DNA of 64,000 bases from Amycolatopsis vancoresmycina. GTDB taxonomy: Bacteria > Actinomycetota > Actinomycetes > Mycobacteriales > Pseudonocardiaceae. The DNA lies in contig NZ_JNYY01000030.1 in assembly GCF_000716785.1 (NCBI RefSeq), positions 1-64,000 of the forward strand, written 5' to 3'. The translations under genes were made by a program, and so were the position numbers. Below are positions 1-7,133 of this stretch, in pieces (within the stretch, counting starts at the first letter, position 1; every line of letters begins with the position of its first letter). The notes beneath the pieces were generated by a model. It was not told the origin of the DNA. It made no database searches and saw only the letters and a list, made by a program, of their open reading frames with translations.

Positions 1-93
1 ACGCCCGGTCCCATTCCGAACCCGGAAGCTAAGCCTGACAGCGCCGATGGTACTGCAACCGAAGGGTTGTGGGAGAGTAGGACACCGCCGAAC
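1..93 (+). rRNA. rrf: 5S ribosomal RNA, 3' part (5' end outside window)
   Basis: The sequence starts inside a recognisable bacterial 5S rRNA: the CCCATTCCGAACCCGGAAG loop region at about 10-28, GCGCCGATGGTACTGC at 41-56 and GGGAGAGTAGGACACCGCCG at 71-90. About 25 nt of the 5' end lie left of the window. It is followed by a strong hairpin at 104-147, as expected for the end of an rRNA operon. The exact 3' end (93) is estimated from the conserved closing strand. Confidence 0.93.
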
Positions 94-103
94 TTACTTA
101 AAA

Positions 104-147
104 GAAAGGCCCCGGTCGAGAACCTCACGGTTCTCCCGGGGCCTTTC
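104..147 (+). terminator. rRNA operon terminator hairpin
   Basis: GAAAGGCCCCGG (104-115) pairs perfectly with CCGGGGCCTTTC (136-147). An inner stem GAGAACC (118-124) / GGTTCTC (129-135) extends it, with loop TCAC. It lies 11 nt after the 5S rRNA and is the probable terminator of the rRNA operon. Confidence 0.85.
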
Positions 148-164
148 GCTATTTACCCGCCCGA

Positions 165-248
165 CCACCCAGGTACGCGAACCGACCCTCCAGGTACGCG
201 AGTCGTCCCTCTGGGTACGCGTGTCGGCCAGTTGGGTACGCGACTTCC
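165..248. repeat. Tandem repeat family B, four 21-nt units
   Basis: Four consecutive units of exactly 21 nt (165-185, 186-206, 207-227, 228-248) share the core GGTACGCG followed by a variable TCG-rich tail. The same core recurs, also with a 21-nt period, at 45439-45574. The array lies between the rRNA terminator and repeat family A. Function is unknown. It is not a CRISPR, because there are no long unique spacers and the units are degenerate outside the core. Confidence 0.8.
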
Positions 249-266
249 GCCTCGCACCGCAGTGGA

Positions 267-350
267 ACTGACGTGATCAGGCCCGCAACTCGCGTGATTG
301 AAGGCGGAACTCACGTGATTGAGCGGGCATCTCGCGTGATTGGCGGGGCA
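267..350. repeat. Tandem repeat family A, four 21-nt units
   Basis: Four consecutive 21-nt units (267-287, 288-308, 309-329, 330-350) share the core C(G/A)CGTGATTG followed by a GGCGGGCA-like tail. The array ends exactly where the cobF stop codon begins (351). An array of three units of the same family occurs at 3816-3878, just after csoR. Some units contain the palindrome TCACGTGA. Function is unknown. Confidence 0.8.
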
Positions 351-1118
351 TCACTTCCTAGGGGCCGGGCGGCGCAGGAGGCACGTGTCCATGATCCAGC
401 CGTGGCGTTCCCGCGCCTCCGCCCGCACCTGCCGGATCTCCTCGGCCAGCGCGGGCGTGAGCGGGCCCGAACGCAGGATCTCGTGGGGCGTCCCGATGTA
501 GGCGCCCCAGAAGATGTGCAGCCCTTCGCCGGCGTAGCGGTCGAAGGTCGTGTGGGCGTCCAGGAGGACGAACACGTCGTCGACCCCCGATGGCCAGCCG
601 TCGGCGAGGCGGCGGCCCGTCGTCAGCTGGACCGCCCGGCCGATCTGGTTCATCGTCGTCCGGTGGCGGGCCACCAGGGCCGAGATGCTGCTGATGCCCG
701 GCACCACCTCGTACTCGAACTCGACGCTCCCCCGCGCCAGCACCGCCTCGATCAACGCGATCGTGCTGTCGTACAGCGACGGGTCGCCCCACACGAGGAA
801 CGCGCCCACCTGGTCCGGCTCCAGCGACGAGAGGATCAGCGACTCGTACACCGCCGCCCGCGCCGCGTGCCAGCCGGCCACCGCCGCCCGGTAGTCCGCC
901 GGCGTGCGATCCCGGGGCGGGTCCGAAGCCAGCACCACCCGGTACTCCCGCGTCACGAACCGGTCCAGGATCTCCTGCCGCAGCCGCACCAGGTCGGCCT
1001 TCTCGGCCCCCTTGTCGAGGACGAAGAACACGTCGACCCGGTTGAGCCGGTCGATCGCCTGGACCGTCAGGTGCTCGGGGTCGCCGGCGCCGATGCCGAT
1101 CGCGTAGATCTTCCGCAT
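351..1118 (-). CDS. cobF: Precorrin-6A synthase (deacetylating)
   Basis: A 255-residue protein of the tetrapyrrole (SUMT-like) methylase family, of the usual CobF length. It opens with the SAM-binding glycine motif IGIGAGDPEHLTVQA and has the second family motif LVWGDPSLYDSTIALIE near residue 110 and VVPGISSISAL near residue 140. CobF methylates C1 of precorrin-5 and releases acetate in aerobic cobalamin synthesis, in the cytosol. It stands alone here, with no other cob genes nearby. The ATG at 1118 faces the copZ promoter, so the two genes diverge. Confidence 0.88.
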   Translation of the reverse strand: MRKIYAIGIGAGDPEHLTVQAIDRLNRVDVFFVLDKGAEKADLVRLRQEILDRFVTREYRVVLASDPPRDRTPADYRAAVAGWHAARAAVYESLILSSLEPDQVGAFLVWGDPSLYDSTIALIEAVLARGSVEFEYEVVPGISSISALVARHRTTMNQIGRAVQLTTGRRLADGWPSGVDDVFVLLDAHTTFDRYAGEGLHIFWGAYIGTPHEILRSGPLTPALAEEIRQVRAEARERHGWIMDTCLLRRPAPRK

Positions 1119-1152
1119 GCCGCGAGTCTGGCGGGCCCCGCTGCGGAACCCC

Positions 1153-1169
1153 TACCCCCGATGGGTATA
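1153..1169. promoter_or_regulatory. Putative CsoR operator before copZ-copA
   Basis: TACCCCCGATGGGTATA is a near-palindrome of the TACCC-GGGTA type bound by Cu(I)-responsive CsoR repressors. It lies 27 nt upstream of the copZ start and downstream of the divergent cobF start. A csoR gene is found 2.3 kb away in the same unit. The binding assignment is inference from motif and context. Confidence 0.6.
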
Positions 1170-1195
1170 AAGGAGGGAGACGAAAGGAGCGGGAA

Positions 1196-1402
1196 ATGGC
1201 CGAAACGACCTACACCGTCGAGGGCATGACCTGCGGGCATTGCGCCACCTCGGTCCGCGAGGAGGTCTCCGAGCTCGAGGGCGTCCGCGAGGTGGACGTC
1301 GACGTCGAGAGCGGACGCGTGACCGTGACCAGCGACACCCCGCTCACCACCGACGCGGTCGCCGCCGCCGTCACCGAGGCCGGCTACCGCCTGGTCGCGT
1401 GA
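1196..1402 (+). CDS. copZ: CopZ-like copper chaperone (heavy-metal-associated domain)
   Basis: A 68-residue single HMA domain with the metal-binding motif GMTCGHCATSV (CxxC at residues 12 and 15). It would carry Cu(I) in the cytosol and hand it to the CopA pump encoded next. It has a good RBS (AAAGGAGCGGGAA) before ATG 1196. Its stop overlaps the copA GTG start by 4 nt (GTGA), so the two are translationally coupled. The CsoR-like operator upstream suggests copper induction. Confidence 0.9.
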   Translation: MAETTYTVEGMTCGHCATSVREEVSELEGVREVDVDVESGRVTVTSDTPLTTDAVAAAVTEAGYRLVA

Positions 1403-3465
1403 GCCCGGCCGACGTGACCACCGCGACCCGGGTCGAGCTCGCCATCGGCGGCATGACCTGCGCGTCCTGCGCCGCCCGCGTCGAGCGGAAGCTCAACAAG
1501 GTCGACGGCGTCACCGCGACGGTCAACTACGCCACCGAGAAAGCGCAGGTCAGCTTCCCGGGCCGGCTGTCGGTCGACGACCTCAAGGCCGTCGTCGAAG
1601 CCGCCGGCTACTCCGCGCGGCTTCCCGAGCCGGAAGCCAAGGAGAAGACGCCCCGCAACCGTTTGCTGGTCTCCGCCGCGCTCACCGTCCCGCTGATCGC
1701 CCTCGCGATGGTCCCGGCCTGGCAGTTCCCGGGCTGGGCCTGGGCCGCCCTCGCCCTCGCCGCCCCGGTCGTGACCTGGGGCGCCTGGCCCTTCCACCGC
1801 GCCGCCGCGGTCAACCTGCGGCACGCGACCGCCACGATGGACACGCTGATCTCGCTCGGCGTCGTCGCTTCGGTGGCCTGGTCGCTGTACGCCCTGGTCT
1901 TCGGCGGGGGCCACCACCACCTGTACTTCGAGGTCGCCGCCGCCGTCACCACGTTCATCCTGGCCGGCCGGTACTTCGAGACGCGCGCCAAACGCCGCGC
2001 CGGCGCCGCCCTGCGCGCACTGATGGAGCTCGGCGCGAAGGACGTCACCGTGCTCCGCGACGGTGCGGAGCACCTGGTCCCGGTCGCGGATCTCCGCGAA
2101 GGTGACCTTTTCCTCGTCCGGCCCGGCGAGAAGATCGCCACGGACGGCGTGATCACCGAGGGCGGCTCCGCGGTCGACACGAGCATGCTCACCGGCGAGC
2201 CGGTGCCGGTCGAGGTCGGGCCGGGGGACGCGGTCACCGGCGCCACCGTCAACGTCGGCGGCCGGCTGTTCGTCCGCGCCACCCGCGTCGGCGACGACAC
2301 GCGGCTCGCGCAGATGGCGCGGCTCGTCGAGGCCGCGCAGAACGGCAAGGCCGGGGCCCAGCGGCTCGCCGACCGCGTCTCGGCGGTGTTCGTCCCGCTG
2401 GTCGTCCTCGCGGCGCTGGCCACGCTGGTGGTCTGGCTCGCGACGGGTGGCCGCCCGGACCAGGCGTTCACCGCCGCGGTCGCGGTGCTGATCATCGCCT
2501 GCCCGTGCGCGCTCGGCCTCGCCACCCCGACGGCGCTGCTCGTCGGCACCGGCCGCGGCGCTCAGCTCGGCATCCTCGTCAAGGGCCCCGAGGTGCTCGA
2601 GTCCACCCGCCGCGTCGACACCGTCGTCCTGGACAAGACCGGCACCGTCACCACCGGCCGGATGACCCTGGTCGAGGGGGCGGGCGAGGCGCTGCGGCTG
2701 GCCGGCGCCGTCGAGGCCGCCTCCGAGCACCCCATCGGCCGCGCCATCGCGGAGGCGGCGAAGCAGCGGTTCGGCCCGCTGCCCGCAGTCACGGACTTCC
2801 GCAGCACGCCGGGCGTCGGCGTGACCGGCGTGGTCGACGGCCGCATGATCACTGTCGGGCGCGCCGAGGCCGACGGCGCCACCGCGGTCGACGTGACCTG
2901 GGACGGCGAGGTCCACGGGCGGCTGGTGGTCGCCGACACGATCAAGCCGACATCCGCGCGGGCGGTCGCCGAGCTGTGCGCGCTCGGCCTGATGCCGGTG
3001 CTGCTGACCGGCGACAACGCCGGCGCGGCGCGGGCCATCGCCGCCGAGGCGGGCATCGACGAGGTCGTCGCCGAGGTGCTGCCCGAGGAGAAGGTCGCCG
3101 TCGTCAAGCGGCTGCAGGCCGAAGGCCGCGTGGTGGCGATGGTCGGCGACGGCGTCAACGACGCGGCCGCGCTCGCCCAGGCCGACCTGGGCCTGGCGAT
3201 GGGCACCGGCACCGACGCGGCGATCGAGGCGAGCGACCTGACCCTGGTCCGCGGCGACCTGCGGGCGGCGGCCGACGCGATCCGGCTCGCCCGGCGGACC
3301 CTGTCGACGATCAGGGGCAACCTGTTCTGGGCGTTCGCCTACAACGTGGCGGCGCTGCCGCTCGCCGCGCTGGGGCTGCTCGACCCGATGATCGCGGGCG
3401 CGGCGATGGCGTGCTCGTCGGCGTTCGTGGTCAGCAACAGCCTCCGGTTGCGCCGGTTCCGCTGA
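1399..3465 (+). CDS. copA: Copper-translocating P1B-type ATPase
   Basis: A 688-residue Cu(I) efflux ATPase. It has an N-terminal HMA domain with GGMTCASCAARV, membrane segments, an actuator domain with MLTGEPVPV, the CPC transmembrane motif (IACPCALGLATPT, first Cys near residue 368), the phosphorylation site DKTGTVTTG (Asp about 412), a P-domain hinge with GDGVNDAAAL, and final membrane helices. The CPC motif and the neighbouring copZ and csoR point to copper rather than zinc. GTG 1399 overlaps the copZ stop. An ATG at 1240 in the same frame is rejected because it would read antiparallel-style nonsense through copZ. Confidence 0.95.
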   Translation: MSPADVTTATRVELAIGGMTCASCAARVERKLNKVDGVTATVNYATEKAQVSFPGRLSVDDLKAVVEAAGYSARLPEPEAKEKTPRNRLLVSAALTVPLIALAMVPAWQFPGWAWAALALAAPVVTWGAWPFHRAAAVNLRHATATMDTLISLGVVASVAWSLYALVFGGGHHHLYFEVAAAVTTFILAGRYFETRAKRRAGAALRALMELGAKDVTVLRDGAEHLVPVADLREGDLFLVRPGEKIATDGVITEGGSAVDTSMLTGEPVPVEVGPGDAVTGATVNVGGRLFVRATRVGDDTRLAQMARLVEAAQNGKAGAQRLADRVSAVFVPLVVLAALATLVVWLATGGRPDQAFTAAVAVLIIACPCALGLATPTALLVGTGRGAQLGILVKGPEVLESTRRVDTVVLDKTGTVTTGRMTLVEGAGEALRLAGAVEAASEHPIGRAIAEAAKQRFGPLPAVTDFRSTPGVGVTGVVDGRMITVGRAEADGATAVDVTWDGEVHGRLVVADTIKPTSARAVAELCALGLMPVLLTGDNAGAARAIAAEAGIDEVVAEVLPEEKVAVVKRLQAEGRVVAMVGDGVNDAAALAQADLGLAMGTGTDAAIEASDLTLVRGDLRAAADAIRLARRTLSTIRGNLFWAFAYNVAALPLAALGLLDPMIAGAAMACSSAFVVSNSLRLRRFR

Positions 3466-3482
3466 CACCCCGGGAGGGTATA
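3466..3482. promoter_or_regulatory. Second CsoR-like operator before csoR
   Basis: CACCCCGGGAGGGTATA resembles the site at 1153-1169 (ACCCC...GGGTATA). It begins directly after the copA stop and 40 nt before csoR. This suggests csoR has its own copper-responsive, autoregulated promoter. Inference from similarity between the two sites. Confidence 0.5.
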
Positions 3483-3521
3483 GTCGCCGGCAGGGAAGCC
3501 GACGACGGGGACAGGTGGGCG

Positions 3522-3803
3522 ATGACGGGTTACGGCAACGAGCGGGACGCCTACCTCAAGCGGCTGCGCCGGATCGAGGGCCAGATCCGCGGGCTGCAGC
3601 GCATGGTCGAGCAGGACAAGTACTGCATCGACATCCTGACCCAGGTCTCGGCGGCGACGAAGGCACTGCAGTCGTTCTCGCTGGAGCTGCTGGACGAGCA
3701 CCTGGCGACCTGCGTGGTCCAGGCGGCGGCCGCGGGCGGCGAGGAGGCGGACCTGAAGGTGCGGGAAGCCTCGGACGCGATCGCGCGGCTGGTGCGCTCG
3801 TAG
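3522..3803 (+). CDS. csoR: CsoR-family copper-sensing repressor
   Basis: A 93-residue all-helical DUF156-type regulator. Cu(I) ligands of the CsoR family are visible: Cys in DKYCIDILTQ and the His/Cys pair in LDEHLATCVV. The opening LKRLRRIEGQIRGLQRMVE is the usual DNA-contact helix region. It would repress copZ-copA and itself when copper is low and release DNA on Cu(I) binding. ATG 3522 is preceded by AGGTGGG. Confidence 0.92.
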   Translation: MTGYGNERDAYLKRLRRIEGQIRGLQRMVEQDKYCIDILTQVSAATKALQSFSLELLDEHLATCVVQAAAAGGEEADLKVREASDAIARLVRS

Positions 3804-3815
3804 CTCAGGATGGGC

Positions 3816-3878
3816 TTGCCCGTGATCGGGCGGGCATCTCACGTGATTGGGCGGGCATCTCGCGTGATTGGCGGGGCA
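3816..3878. repeat. Tandem repeat family A, three 21-nt units
   Basis: Units at 3816-3836, 3837-3857 and 3858-3878 carry the core CGTGAT(T/C)GG(G)CGGGGCA-like sequence with an exact 21-nt period. They match the array at 267-350. They fill the gap between the convergent csoR and CPBP protease genes, starting 13 nt after the csoR stop. Confidence 0.8.
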
Positions 3879-3895
3879 TCGGGGCTGTGGGCTGG

Positions 3896-4597
3896 TCAGC
3901 GGACCAGGACCGCCAGCGTCAGGCCGCCCGCGTTGGTCGTGAAGTGCACGATCACCGACGCCAGCACGCCCCGGCCCGCGTGCCGCCACCAGTGCAGGAA
4001 GATCCCGGCCGCGCCCGCCGCCGCCATCGCCAGTACCTGCACCACCACCGCCGGCGTCGAGCCGAACAGCTCGTGGACCGCCGCGTTCCGGCCGATCGCC
4101 AACGCCGGGAGCGCGTGCCACAGGCCGAACAACGCCGCCGCCGGCAGGATCGGGCGCCAGCGCCACCGGTCGTCCTCCGCGCCGAACAGGGCCGGGAGCA
4201 CCCCGCGGAACGCCACCTCCTCGATCAGGACCGTCCCGAACAGGATGCGGCCGCACGTCAGCCACAGCAGCTGGCCGAAGTCCGGGTCGCCCACCCGGCC
4301 GTCCTGGTACACCGTGCGCAGGGCCGGTACCGCCAGCGCGATCGCGAACACCGCCGCCACCAGCCCGGCACCCGCCAAACCCACCAGCGCCGGACGGCGG
4401 ACCGTGCGCAAGCCCAGGTCGCGCCACGAACACCCGGCCGCGCGGGCCAGCGCCACCAGCACCGTCGCCGCCACCAGGCCGCACAGCGGGTACGCCCAGC
4501 CCGGCAGCACCCGGTTCGCCAACGTCGTCGACGCCGCCAGCGTCACCACCGCCGCGGCCACGGCCGGCCCGCGCCGGACCGCAGCGGCGTGCGTCAA
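3896..4597 (-). CDS. CPBP-family intramembrane metalloprotease
   Basis: A 233-residue hydrophobic protein with several membrane helices and the CPBP/Abi (CAAX-processing-like) signature: EEVAFRG near residue 125, FGLWH near residue 157, and a late HFTTNAGG. The Glu-Glu and His residues are the expected metal and catalytic positions. Its natural substrate is unknown. The start is a TTG at 4597 that overlaps the upstream stop (TTGA), so it is translationally coupled to the coiled-coil gene 4594-5490. Confidence 0.75.
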   Translation of the reverse strand: MTHAAAVRRGPAVAAAVVTLAASTTLANRVLPGWAYPLCGLVAATVLVALARAAGCSWRDLGLRTVRRPALVGLAGAGLVAAVFAIALAVPALRTVYQDGRVGDPDFGQLLWLTCGRILFGTVLIEEVAFRGVLPALFGAEDDRWRWRPILPAAALFGLWHALPALAIGRNAAVHELFGSTPAVVVQVLAMAAAGAAGIFLHWWRHAGRGVLASVIVHFTTNAGGLTLAVLVR

Positions 4598-5490
4598 CCG
4601 ACCGCCAGGTCGTCCGCCGGCGACCGGCGCTGGACCGGCACTCTCTTCGACATCGGCAACGTCGCTTCCGGGTCGAACGGCGCCGGGTGCTCGTCGAGGG
4701 CGATCGCCGCGTCCGCCAGCAGGGAGCGGCAGCCCGTCAGGCTCGCCTTGAGCTTGTCACGGACCTCGGACAGCGCCGTGACCTCGCGCTCGGCCGCCTC
4801 GACCAGCGATTCGCCGTGGCGGGTCGCGTCGGTGACCAGCTGCGCCGCCTTCTCCCGCGCCGCCGCCAGTTCGCCTTCGGCCGTCGTGACCAGCTGATCC
4901 GCCTTCGCCCGGGCGGCCGCTTCCTGCTCGGCCAGTTCGCGGACCGCGTCGGCGCGCCGGACCGTCATCGCGCGCGTGTGGTCCTCTTCCAGCTGGGCCC
5001 GGCGCCGCGCCGCGGCCTCGTCGAGCTCGCGGCGGCGCTGCTCGGCCGCGCGCACGAACTCCTCGTGCTCGGCGCGCTGCCGCGCCTGCTCGGCCTCGGC
5101 TTCTGCCACCAGCCGGCGCTCTTTCTCGGTGAGCCGGACGGCCTCGGCCTCGGCCTCGCGGCGGATCCGCTCCGCGGTTTCCGTTGCCCGCGCGGTGATT
5201 TCGCCCGCTTCCTCGCGGGTCAGCTCGATCATCCGGCGGGACCGCTCCTGCAGCGCGTCGGCCGGGATCGGCGTCATGCTGATCCGGTCGATCTTCACGC
5301 GGAGCTCACGGTTCTCCTCGGCGAGGGCGTGCCCGCGCCGGCTCGCCGCGTCGCGTTCGGCGGTGAGTCTGCGGATCTCGGCCTCGGCCCACTCGACGTA
5401 CTCGGTGACCTGCGCGCGGTGGAAACCGCGCCACGCCAGGTCGAATCCGGGCTGCGCGTGCAGCACGTCCTCGCCACCGCCGGGGGCCAT
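4594..5490 (-). CDS. DivIVA-like coiled-coil protein
   Basis: A 298-residue protein. An N-terminal DivIVA-type segment (DLAWRGFHRAQVTEYVEWAE) is followed by about 200 residues of charged, Ala/Glu/Arg-rich coiled coil and a short tail. Such proteins act at cell poles and septa in actinomycetes as scaffolds for growth and division. The exact role here is unknown. It has a strong RBS (GGAGGTGAGGC) before ATG 5490. The gene is the first of a two-gene unit with the CPBP protease. Confidence 0.7.
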   Translation of the reverse strand: MAPGGGEDVLHAQPGFDLAWRGFHRAQVTEYVEWAEAEIRRLTAERDAASRRGHALAEENRELRVKIDRISMTPIPADALQERSRRMIELTREEAGEITARATETAERIRREAEAEAVRLTEKERRLVAEAEAEQARQRAEHEEFVRAAEQRRRELDEAAARRRAQLEEDHTRAMTVRRADAVRELAEQEAAARAKADQLVTTAEGELAAAREKAAQLVTDATRHGESLVEAAEREVTALSEVRDKLKASLTGCRSLLADAAIALDEHPAPFDPEATLPMSKRVPVQRRSPADDLAVG

Positions 5491-5610
5491 GCCTCACCTC
5501 CGAATTGGATGATTTCTCCCCGGCCGCGCGTTTCCGTTGCGGCGCCGGGGAATTCCGTGTGCTCCCCAGTGTGCCGCAAACTCCCCGCCGCGCGCTGCCC
5601 GGGCGGCCGA

Positions 5611-6330
5611 TCATTCGTCGAACGGTTCCCCGCGGCCGGTGGACGTGCTCCGCACGCCGGGCAGTTCGGCGAGTTCCCCGGCCAGGTCGTAGAGATCACC
5701 GCGCCCGTCCAATCGCAGCGTGACGACGGCAATCCGGTGCCCCTCCTCGGAAATGGACTCGTGGTCGACGTCGACGCGCTGCACGGACCAGCCGCGTCCG
5801 GTGCACGCGGTCAGCGCCGCGCGCAGCACACCGCGGCCGTCGAGATAGCTCAACCGGATCACCGGCGGCTCACGCCGGTGCCGCGCGACGAACCGCTGCA
5901 GCGGCGGCAGCCCGCGGGTCACCACGAAGTGCCCGGCGGTCGTGCCGGCGGCGAGCACCGGCAGCCCGGCGCCGCACGCCGTGCCGACGGCGGCGGTGAG
6001 CCAGATGGTCGCGGCCGTGGTCAGGCCGCGCACCGCGTCCCGGCGGACGAAGATCAGCCCGCCGCCGACGAAGCCGATCCCGGACACGATCTGCGCGGCG
6101 ATCCGCGACGGGTCGAGCGAGACGTGGTCGAGGCCGAGCAGGTCGGCGAAGCCGTACTTCGACACGAGCATGAACACGGCCGAGCCGACGCCGACCAGGG
6201 CGTGCGTGCGCAGCCCGGCGGCCTTCATGCCGGCTTCGCGCTCGAGCCCGATGGCGACGCTCAGCACGAGCGCGAGCAGCACCGGCGGCAGCAGCTCCCA
6301 CTGCGCCGACGTGGACCACAGGGTGGGCAA
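5611..6330 (-). CDS. MgtC/SapB-family membrane protein
   Basis: A 239-residue protein. N-terminal membrane helices contain the MgtC hallmark sequences AIGLEREAGMKAAGLRTHALVG and VSGIGFVGGGLIFVR, followed by TTAATIWLTAAVG and a C-terminal ACT-like cytoplasmic domain. MgtC proteins help cells cope with low magnesium and may modulate ATP synthase; the function here is not known. I chose TTG 6330, which sits 5-6 nt after GGAGGT. An ATG 81 nt further upstream would add a poorly conserved leader. Confidence 0.8.
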   Translation of the reverse strand: MPTLWSTSAQWELLPPVLLALVLSVAIGLEREAGMKAAGLRTHALVGVGSAVFMLVSKYGFADLLGLDHVSLDPSRIAAQIVSGIGFVGGGLIFVRRDAVRGLTTAATIWLTAAVGTACGAGLPVLAAGTTAGHFVVTRGLPPLQRFVARHRREPPVIRLSYLDGRGVLRAALTACTGRGWSVQRVDVDHESISEEGHRIAVVTLRLDGRGDLYDLAGELAELPGVRSTSTGRGEPFDE

Positions 6331-6437
6331 CGGACCTCCGTGCGGGTTCGGGTGGCGGCACGCGAGGAGAACTGCCGGTGCCGTCACCAGGGCATACTGG
6401 GCCCCCAGCACCGATCGTGCCAGGGTGAGGTGGAACT

Positions 6438-7115
6438 GTGACAGCGACCCGGCCGCTCCCGGCCCCGGACTTCGTCGGCTACCCGGAGGTCCGGCGCGGC
6501 GTCCGCGCGCTGCTCGAGGCGCGGCCCGGCAGCGAGCACCACCCGGTGCCGGCGTGTCCGGAGTGGACGGTCGCCGATCTGCTCGCCCACCTCACCGCCA
6601 TCGCCGAGCGCGTGCTCGCCCGCCACGGCGGCACCCCGCCGCCGGCCCCGGACCGGCCGCTCGGCGTGCCGGCCCTGCTCGACCGCTGGGACGAGGTCGG
6701 CGCGGAGGTCGACCGGCGGCTCGCGGCCGCGGGCGGGCAGAGCGGCGAGATCATGGTGATGGACGCCTACACCCACGAACTCGACCTGCGCGCCGCGTTC
6801 GGCGTGCCCCCGCCGGCCGAGCACGCGGCCTGGGCGCCGAGCTTCGCCCTGCTGGTCCGCGGCTTTTCCGGCTCACTCGCCGGGCGGGGCCTCCGGGCAC
6901 TGAGCGTGCGCACGACCGGCGGATCGGCGTGGACAGCGGGCACCGGACGGCCGGCGGCTTCGGTGACGGCGCCGGCTTACGACCTGTATCGCGCGCTGGC
7001 GGGCCGGCGGTCGCTCGGGCAGCTGGCGGAGCTGGCGTGGAGTGAAGCGCCGGAGCCGTGGCTGCCGGCGTTCACGTGGGGGCCGTTCACGCCGCCTTCG
7101 GGGCCGGGCGCCTGA
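6438..7115 (+). CDS. Mycothiol-dependent maleylpyruvate isomerase-family protein
   Basis: A 225-residue protein with the DinB-like, metal-binding N-terminal domain of actinobacterial mycothiol-dependent enzymes. It contains HPVPACPEWTVADLLAHLT (metal His near residue 52) and VMDAYTHELDLR, another metal-ligand region. Such enzymes use mycothiol in isomerisation or detoxification; the substrate is unknown. GTG start at 6438. It diverges from the MgtC-like gene. Confidence 0.72.
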   Translation: MTATRPLPAPDFVGYPEVRRGVRALLEARPGSEHHPVPACPEWTVADLLAHLTAIAERVLARHGGTPPPAPDRPLGVPALLDRWDEVGAEVDRRLAAAGGQSGEIMVMDAYTHELDLRAAFGVPPPAEHAAWAPSFALLVRGFSGSLAGRGLRALSVRTTGGSAWTAGTGRPAASVTAPAYDLYRALAGRRSLGQLAELAWSEAPEPWLPAFTWGPFTPPSGPGA

Positions 7116-7133
7116 GGGCGGCCCGGGCGCCTC

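Noticed and set aside
165..350. CRISPR array.
   Set aside because: The 21-nt units follow each other directly without unique spacers, the units vary, and no cas genes are present.
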